64,000 bases of DNA, taken from NCBI RefSeq assembly GCF_900110765.1, contig NZ_FOEO01000003.1, positions 186,001 to 250,000 of the forward strand, read 5' to 3'. Shown piece by piece: positions 57,249 through 64,000 of the stretch (its first letter is position 1; each line of letters opens with the position of its first letter). The translations under genes were made by a program, and so were the position numbers. The notes beneath the pieces were generated by a model that was not told where the DNA came from, ran no database searches, and worked only from the letters and a program-made list of their open reading frames with translations. The stretch comes from Pseudomonas sp. NFACC02. Lineage in GTDB: Bacteria; Pseudomonadota; Gammaproteobacteria; Pseudomonadales; Pseudomonadaceae.

Positions 57249-57368
57249 GAGGGCTTAGTCCTTTAGTTCAAAGAGTCGGGAGTGAGTAGCCGCTGGTGCT
57301 CGTTGAGCGGCCTGCTTGCTGGCTTGGAGGTAAATGTACGGACTAAGTGGTTAGGGAACAATTAGGCT

Positions 57369-57393
57369 AAATGGAGACTCATTGTTTCCATTT
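57369..57393. promoter_or_regulatory. Inverted repeat upstream of the hydrolase gene
   Basis: AAATGGA (57369-57375) and TCCATTT (57387-57393) form a 7-bp dyad with an 11-base spacer, extended by CTA/TAG on both sides apart from one extra T. It lies about 120 bases upstream of the hydrolase start. It fits a dimeric regulator site, but the regulator is unknown. Confidence 0.4.
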
Positions 57394-57500
57394 TAGGGAC
57401 GATACTGGCGAGCCACCGTCCACGTCAGCGAACACGTCCTGCGGCGTGGTTCAGCGAAAGGGCGATAGGAGGACGGCGATCAGGTCGCCCGTTGCGCGGG

Positions 57501-58382
57501 CTATCGAGAGGTCCGAGCCAGGGTCTGGCTGGGGTATTCCAGAAACAGCGCCCGGTAGGCTTCGGAAAACCGGCTCAGATGCCAGAACGAATAGCGCATC
57601 GCGACTTCTGCAACGCTGGTGTCTTCGGTCCTGGCCGACAAAAGATCCTGCCGGGCCAGATTCAGGCGTCGAGTCCGCAGCCAGGCGGTGGGCGCCATCC
57701 CGACGCATTCATTGAAGGCCTTGCGCAATTGCTGAAACGACGTGCCAGCCGTCTCGGCCAGTTGCACGACGCTGAAATTTTCCATGGGGTAAGCGCTGAC
57801 CTGTTCGAAGACGCGCTGGACGATCTTGCGCTGATCCCGGACTCGCAGGTTTCTGCCTGATAAGGGCGAGCATTCGGACTGCTCCAGCACGTAAAGACAA
57901 TCTTCGATCAACTGATCCCCCAAGTGGATCGACTCGGTGGTATCGACGTGGGTCATACGGGTCAGCATCGTGCTCAGCCAACCGCTGAACAGCGCGCCGT
58001 GAGGGGATTTGAGCGGTGTCAGCAAAAGGTCTTCGAAGGTGCGGTGCAGATGGCGGGTGCCCAGGCTGTCCTGTCTGATCACCACCGCAATTTCGCGGTA
58101 GTTCTCCGGTGTGATCCACAGGTTCTGCGTGCTGGCGTCCAGCAGATACAACGCGCGGTCGGCCATGTCGAAGCTGAACACCAAGGCATCGCTCGGTGCC
58201 TTGTAATACTGCTCGATGCGGGTGTTCATGTGCTCTTCGTAGACTTGCACGCCGCCCAGTTCCGCCTCGACCAGACGCCCCTTGAACTGTCCTGAAGACA
58301 TCTGCGCGTAGTGCAGGCTCCAGCCCGCGTAGGACGTGCCTTGCTGATCGGCGGCGACGGTTTCGACTACCTTGACCGACAT
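57501..58382 (-). CDS. AraC-family regulator (EutR-like)
   Basis: This 293-residue regulator has an N-terminal sensor of about 180 residues resembling the ethanolamine regulator EutR (GWSLHYAQMSSGQFKGRLVE-like start). A C-terminal AraC double HTH follows (FSVVQLAETAGTSFQQLRKAFNECVGMAPTAWLRTRRLN, then TSVAEVAMRYSFWHLSRFSEAYRALF). It starts at 58382 (GCAGG upstream) or possibly 58412. It is divergent from the glutamine synthetase-binding protein-oxidase operon, so it probably controls it in response to the amine substrate. Confidence 0.85.
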   Translation of the reverse strand: MSVKVVETVAADQQGTSYAGWSLHYAQMSSGQFKGRLVEAELGGVQVYEEHMNTRIEQYYKAPSDALVFSFDMADRALYLLDASTQNLWITPENYREIAVVIRQDSLGTRHLHRTFEDLLLTPLKSPHGALFSGWLSTMLTRMTHVDTTESIHLGDQLIEDCLYVLEQSECSPLSGRNLRVRDQRKIVQRVFEQVSAYPMENFSVVQLAETAGTSFQQLRKAFNECVGMAPTAWLRTRRLNLARQDLLSARTEDTSVAEVAMRYSFWHLSRFSEAYRALFLEYPSQTLARTSR

Positions 58383-58430
58383 AAATGGCCTGCGCTTGAG
58401 CGCTGTTGTCATGAGGTGCGGGCACCATAG

Positions 58431-58462
58431 CAGCCCGGCTTGCCGCCTCGCAAGCCGGGCTG
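58431..58462. other. Strong 13-bp hairpin in the divergent AraC/glutamine-synthetase region
   Basis: CAGCCCGGCTTGC (58431-58443) pairs perfectly with GCAAGCCGGGCTG (58450-58462), loop CGCCTC. There is no T-run on either side, so it is not a typical terminator. It lies about 50 bases upstream of the AraC gene start and could be an operator-like dyad, an RNA structure in its leader or a repeat remnant. Confidence 0.55.
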
Positions 58463-58636
58463 TCCGGGGCTTCTGGTCACCCGTGGGCTGAGCCTCGGGC
58501 TGCACCAAAAAGGGGCGAGAGGGTTGCGCGAAAGTGGATAGACGTCTGGCTCGACGCTCTTTCAGCATAAGGCCCAGCACAGCGCTCGGGCCGATGCCCA
58601 TCGCGCCACGATTCGTCGTCACCCCCCAGAGGTCCC

Positions 58637-61128
<2,492 letters not shown>

Positions 61129-61138
61129 GGAACGTTTT

Positions 61139-62431
61139 ATGCCTGCTGCACTGCCTCACACGGGCTCGTACTACGCCGCGTCGATCGCGCCCGAATCTGT
61201 GCGCGCCTCGCTGGACACCGCCATCAGCGCCGACGTCTGCATCATCGGTGGCGGATACACGGGGGTGAATACCGCGCTCGAACTGGCTGAACGCGGAATG
61301 TCGGTGGTGTTGCTGGAGGCGCAGCGCATCGGCTGGGGCGCCAGCGGCCGTAACGGGGGGCAGTTGATTCGCGGCCTGGGGCATGACGTCAGCGGCGTCG
61401 AACGCTGGGTAGGCCAGGAGGGCGTGCGGTATTTGCAGCAGGCAGGTTCCGAATCGGTCGACATCGTGCGTCGTCGGGTGAACGACAACGAGCTGGCGTG
61501 CGACCTGCGTTGGGGCTATTGCGACCTGGCCAACACCCGAGCGCACTGGAAGGGTTTGCAGGAAGAACTGGCCGCGCTGACTGCCCAGGGCTATCCGCAT
61601 CCGCTGCGGCTGGTGGAGAAAGACGCGCTGCATGACGTGGTGAATTCGTCCGCTTACGTGGGTGGGTTGGTCGACATGGGTTCGGGGCATCTGCACCCCC
61701 TCAAGCTGATCCTGGCCGAGGCGCGGCTGGCGGAAGCCAAGGGGGCGATCCTGTACGAGGCGAGCCCGGTGCGCCGGATCGTGCACGGTTCGAAGGTGCA
61801 GGTGTTGACCGATCATGGCCAGGTTTCGGCCACTCAGGTGGTGCTGGCGTGCGATGCGTTTCTTGAAAAGCTGGAGCCGGAATTGACGGGCAAACTCTTG
61901 CCGGCCGGCAGTTACATCATCGCCACCGAGCCGTTGGGCGAGGAGCGGGCGAGGGCGTTGATCCCGCAGAACATGGCGCTGTGTGATCAGCGGGTGGCGC
62001 TGGATTACTACCGGTTGTCTGCGGACAACCGGTTGCTGTTCGGTGGTGCCTGCCATTATTCGGGGCGTGATCCGGCGAACATCGGTGACTACATGCGGCC
62101 GAAGATGGAGCGGGTATTCCCGCAGTTGAAGGGTGTGGGGATCGACTTTCAGTGGGGCGGGATGATCGGCATCAGTGCCAACCGGTTTCCGCAGATCGGC
62201 TATTTACCGAAGGCGCCCAACGTGTTTTACGCGCAGGGTTATTCGGGACACGGTTTGAACGTCACGCATTTTGCGGCGCGGATTCTGGCTCAGGCCATTG
62301 CCGAGCGGGACAGTCGGGCGGTTGAGCTGTTCGCCAGGGTTCCACATCGCACCTTTCCAGGCGGAGCGCGGCTGCGTTCGCCGCTGCTGGCGTTGGGCAT
62401 GATGTGGTATCGGTTCAAGGAGTTGATTTGA
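61139..62431 (+). CDS. FAD-dependent gamma-glutamyl-amine oxidase (PuuB-like)
   Basis: This 430-residue DAO-type flavoprotein has the FAD-binding ADVCIIGGGYTGVNTALELA, ending in the usual acidic residue after the second strand, and a conserved GWGASGRNGGQ loop. The late GYSGHGLNVTHF-type motif is typical of PuuB-like enzymes. It oxidises the gamma-glutamyl-amine made by the upstream ligase to an aldehyde, releasing ammonia and hydrogen peroxide. It is the last gene of the operon and is followed by an interspersed repeat. Confidence 0.9.
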   Translation: MPAALPHTGSYYAASIAPESVRASLDTAISADVCIIGGGYTGVNTALELAERGMSVVLLEAQRIGWGASGRNGGQLIRGLGHDVSGVERWVGQEGVRYLQQAGSESVDIVRRRVNDNELACDLRWGYCDLANTRAHWKGLQEELAALTAQGYPHPLRLVEKDALHDVVNSSAYVGGLVDMGSGHLHPLKLILAEARLAEAKGAILYEASPVRRIVHGSKVQVLTDHGQVSATQVVLACDAFLEKLEPELTGKLLPAGSYIIATEPLGEERARALIPQNMALCDQRVALDYYRLSADNRLLFGGACHYSGRDPANIGDYMRPKMERVFPQLKGVGIDFQWGGMIGISANRFPQIGYLPKAPNVFYAQGYSGHGLNVTHFAARILAQAIAERDSRAVELFARVPHRTFPGGARLRSPLLALGMMWYRFKELI

Positions 62432-62463
62432 GGGGTGTAGGGTAGGCGCTGCTGCCTACATTT

Positions 62464-62567
62464 GATCGTTCCCACGCTCTGCGTGGAAATGCCTGCCCGG
62501 ACGCTCCGCGTCCCCGTTGACGCAAAGCGTCAGTGACTGCGTTTCCACGCGGAGCGTGGGAACGATC
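62464..62567. repeat. Inverted pair of REP-like Pseudomonas elements
   Basis: The 26-base unit beginning GATCGTTCCCACGC (62464-62489) appears inverted at 62542-62567 with one mismatch, with a small palindrome (ACGCTCCGCGTCC and GACGCAAAGCGTC) between. The unit is a common intergenic element in Pseudomonas genomes. The pair could form a large hairpin. Confidence 0.75.
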
Positions 62568-62631
62568 ATCGAAAGCCAGGAAGGCCAACGGTAACTGCAA
62601 TATCACTGCTTCTGCCCAGAGGGCGCAGGAG

Positions 62632-62657
62632 AAAAAAACCCGCCAATCAAGGCGGGT
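62632..62657 (-). terminator. Rho-independent terminator of the YgdI/YgdR lipoprotein gene
   Basis: The stem ACCCGCC (62638-62644) and GGCGGGT (62651-62657) has a 6-base loop. On the minus strand it is followed by T residues (A-run at 62632-62638). It lies 19 bases beyond the stop codon of the lipoprotein gene. Confidence 0.88.
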
Positions 62658-62676
62658 CTCTCTGATCAAACAACCA

Positions 62677-62901
62677 TCACAGTTCTTTTACGGTACGAAC
62701 CTGATCCTTGTTGATACGGGTTTCTTTGCCGTCCAGCTGTTTGAACTCATAGAAACCGGATTCTTCGTCATATTTCGGCGAATCCGTCGCCTGGATCTCA
62801 CGGCCGTCATTCAGGGTGATCACAGTGGGCGAAGAGCAACCGGCAAGGGAGGCCAGGCCGAGTGCGAGCAGGAAGGCTGCGGGAAGGGTCCGTTGTTTCA
62901 T
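62677..62901 (-). CDS. YgdI/YgdR-type small lipoprotein, 74 aa
   Basis: This 74-residue protein has a signal sequence and lipobox LAGC (lipid on the Cys near residue 22), followed by a small beta-rich domain (VITLNDGREIQATD, then a second strand region and ETRINKDQVRTV) typical of the YgdI/YgdR family. It sits in the outer or inner membrane with its fold in the periplasm; the function is unknown. A terminator follows. The start ATG at 62899-62901 is next to a purine-rich stretch. Confidence 0.9.
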   Translation of the reverse strand: MKQRTLPAAFLLALGLASLAGCSSPTVITLNDGREIQATDSPKYDEESGFYEFKQLDGKETRINKDQVRTVKEL

Positions 62902-62989
62902 TACTGTGTCTCCGAGGGTAATTCTTTATGTAGTGAAGTTTCTGACGCAGGGGGTGTCAGCAAAGTTCCATGAAACCTTCCCTGCCTGC

Positions 62990-63583
62990 TCATTGCCTGA
63001 CATCGATCAACGCATCCGGGGTGTTCAGATTCGCCAGTCGAGTATCGTGGGTCGAACATTGCAGCGCCTCGGCTCCCAGATCGATCAGTGTCCGTCTGGG
63101 GCTGCGTTGTCCGTGCTGCCAATGTTCCTCGAATACCGGCGCGTGAACCGTGGGAATGCAGCACAGCAAAGGCTCCCACTGTTCACCCTGACGCACCATC
63201 ACCGGTTTGCCGGGATGCGCCAGCGCCATGCGCCGCAGCCCCTCCAGCAATTCGACATCCAGCAATGGAGCGTCGCACGGCATGACCAGCAGGAACGGAT
63301 GCCGCGCCACCCTCAGGCCCGCTCGAATCCCCGCGTACGGGCCCGGAAAATCGCTTTCGTCGTCCTGCACCAACTGATCGGCAAAGTGCCCGTACTGTTC
63401 GCGGTTGCGGTTGCAGGAAACGATCAGGTCGTCGGTCAAGGGGCGGGTCAGGCGGTGCAGGTGCTGGATCAGCGGCTCGCCGTGCCATTCGATCAGGCCT
63501 TTGTCGCGCCCGCCCATGCGTTGCCCCCGGCCCCCGGCCAATATCAATATCGAGCAAGGCGGCAGGGCATCGGAAGCAGTCAT
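62990..63583 (-). CDS. mobA: Molybdenum cofactor guanylyltransferase MobA
   Basis: This 197-residue nucleotidyltransferase has the MobA signature [18 protein letters not shown] near its N-terminus (GTP-binding loop with Lys), PCDAPLLD (metal-binding Asp region) and a C-terminal NTPDAL. It transfers GMP from GTP to molybdopterin, making molybdopterin guanine dinucleotide for enzymes of the DMSO reductase type. The longer open frame to 63988 is dismissed, because the signature begins just after 63583. It is divergent from moaB. Confidence 0.92.
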   Translation of the reverse strand: MTASDALPPCSILILAGGRGQRMGGRDKGLIEWHGEPLIQHLHRLTRPLTDDLIVSCNRNREQYGHFADQLVQDDESDFPGPYAGIRAGLRVARHPFLLVMPCDAPLLDVELLEGLRRMALAHPGKPVMVRQGEQWEPLLCCIPTVHAPVFEEHWQHGQRSPRRTLIDLGAEALQCSTHDTRLANLNTPDALIDVRQ

Positions 63584-63618
63584 GGCAAACTCGGTCAGCG
63601 GAGAAAAAAGAAGTGCTG

Positions 63619-63627
63619 TGATATAAC
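63619..63627 (+). promoter_or_regulatory. Extended -10 promoter of moaB
   Basis: TGATATAAC (63619-63627) is an extended -10 element. The start of transcription would be near 63634, giving a leader of about 28 bases to the moaB ATG. No -35 is convincing. Confidence 0.4.
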
Positions 63628-63661
63628 ACCGGACCGTTTCCCCTACAACTGGACCTCGCCG

Positions 63662-64000
63662 ATGAAAGCCAAGGCTGACACCCCTTTTGTGCCGTTGAAC
63701 ATTGCCGTTTTGACGGTCAGCGATACCCGTACTTTCGAAAATGACACCTCCGGACAGATGTTCGTCGATCGCCTGACTGCAGCCGGTCACGGGCTGATCG
63801 AACGTGTGCTGTTGAAGGACGACCTGTACAAGATCCGCGCTCAGGTCGCGACCTGGATCGCGGATGATTCGGTACAGGTCGTGTTGATCACCGGCGGTAC
63901 CGGTTTCACCGGTCGCGACAGCACGCCTGAAGCCGTGGCATGTCTGCTGGACAAACAAGTCGACGGCTTTGGCGAACTGTTCCGGCAAATATCGGTGCCG
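63662..64000 (+). CDS. moaB: Molybdenum cofactor biosynthesis protein MoaB (3' end cut)
   Basis: The reading frame begins at the ATG 63662 and runs to the window edge (113 codons seen; MoaB is about 170 residues). It shows [18 protein letters not shown] near the start and [12 protein letters not shown] with the molybdopterin-binding G-rich motif, both typical. MoaB binds molybdopterin and helps activate it for metal insertion in the cofactor pathway. It is divergent from mobA, so the two genes form a molybdenum cofactor pair. Confidence 0.93.
   Translation, partial: MKAKADTPFVPLNIAVLTVSDTRTFENDTSGQMFVDRLTAAGHGLIERVLLKDDLYKIRAQVATWIADDSVQVVLITGGTGFTGRDSTPEAVACLLDKQVDGFGELFRQISVP

Overview
This is a 64 kb stretch of a GC-rich gamma-proteobacterial chromosome, almost certainly a Pseudomonas of the fluorescens/syringae type. 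The evidence is the mix of families: ArsH next to a thioredoxin-coupled ArsC, small Pseudomonas-type proteins (DUF1543, DUF2986), a large type I-secreted adhesin with its own transporter, polyamine gamma-glutamylation genes, and interspersed palindromic repeats typical of the genus. I see no rRNA, tRNA, CRISPR array, phage or intact insertion sequence. It reads as core chromosome with accessory blocks.

Layout. 1-2.3 kb: the tail of a DltE-like short-chain dehydrogenase, then three regulators (FixJ-type response regulator, short AraC protein, stand-alone receiver). 2.5-6.0 kb: amine catabolism, with a class III aminotransferase, an aldehyde dehydrogenase and an Lrp/AsnC regulator; three evenly spaced dyads lie in front of the dehydrogenase gene. 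6.2-10 kb: small stress-type genes (TspO, hypothetical proteins, DUF1543, hemerythrin, Crp/Fnr). 10-18.7 kb: one 2886-residue cyclic beta-1,2-glucan synthase-like gene. 19-23.7 kb: GNAT acetyltransferase, serine dehydratase, ProP-type osmolyte transporter, periplasmic binding protein. 23.8-27.8 kb: an aldehyde/quinone redox operon with a divergent LysR regulator. 27.9-29.6 kb: an arsR-arsC-arsH operon with no efflux pump. 30-35.9 kb: ExuT-like transporter, acetyltransferase, hybrid histidine kinase, DUF2986 protein and a trypsin-like lipoprotein.

35.9-53.5 kb is the dominant feature: a four-gene minus-strand operon. It encodes a 4264-residue BapA-like adhesin with 40 tandem Ig-like repeats, followed by its TolC-type outer membrane channel, ABC exporter and HlyD-type adaptor. 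The trypsin-like lipoprotein gene faces this operon and its stop codon abuts that of the adaptor gene.

54-57.3 kb: a DUF1275 protein, an MFS exporter and an exported HSL-type esterase. 57.5-62.4 kb: polyamine or amino-alcohol use through gamma-glutamylation (AraC/EutR-like regulator, glutamine synthetase-like ligase, PotF/SpuD-like binding protein, FAD oxidase). 62.4-64 kb: a repeat pair, a YgdI/YgdR lipoprotein, and divergent mobA and moaB (truncated by the window edge) for molybdenum cofactor synthesis.

Together the window links amine and aldehyde catabolism with envelope and biofilm functions (cyclic glucan, giant adhesin, osmolyte transport). All functions are inferred from sequence read by eye; no database search was run.
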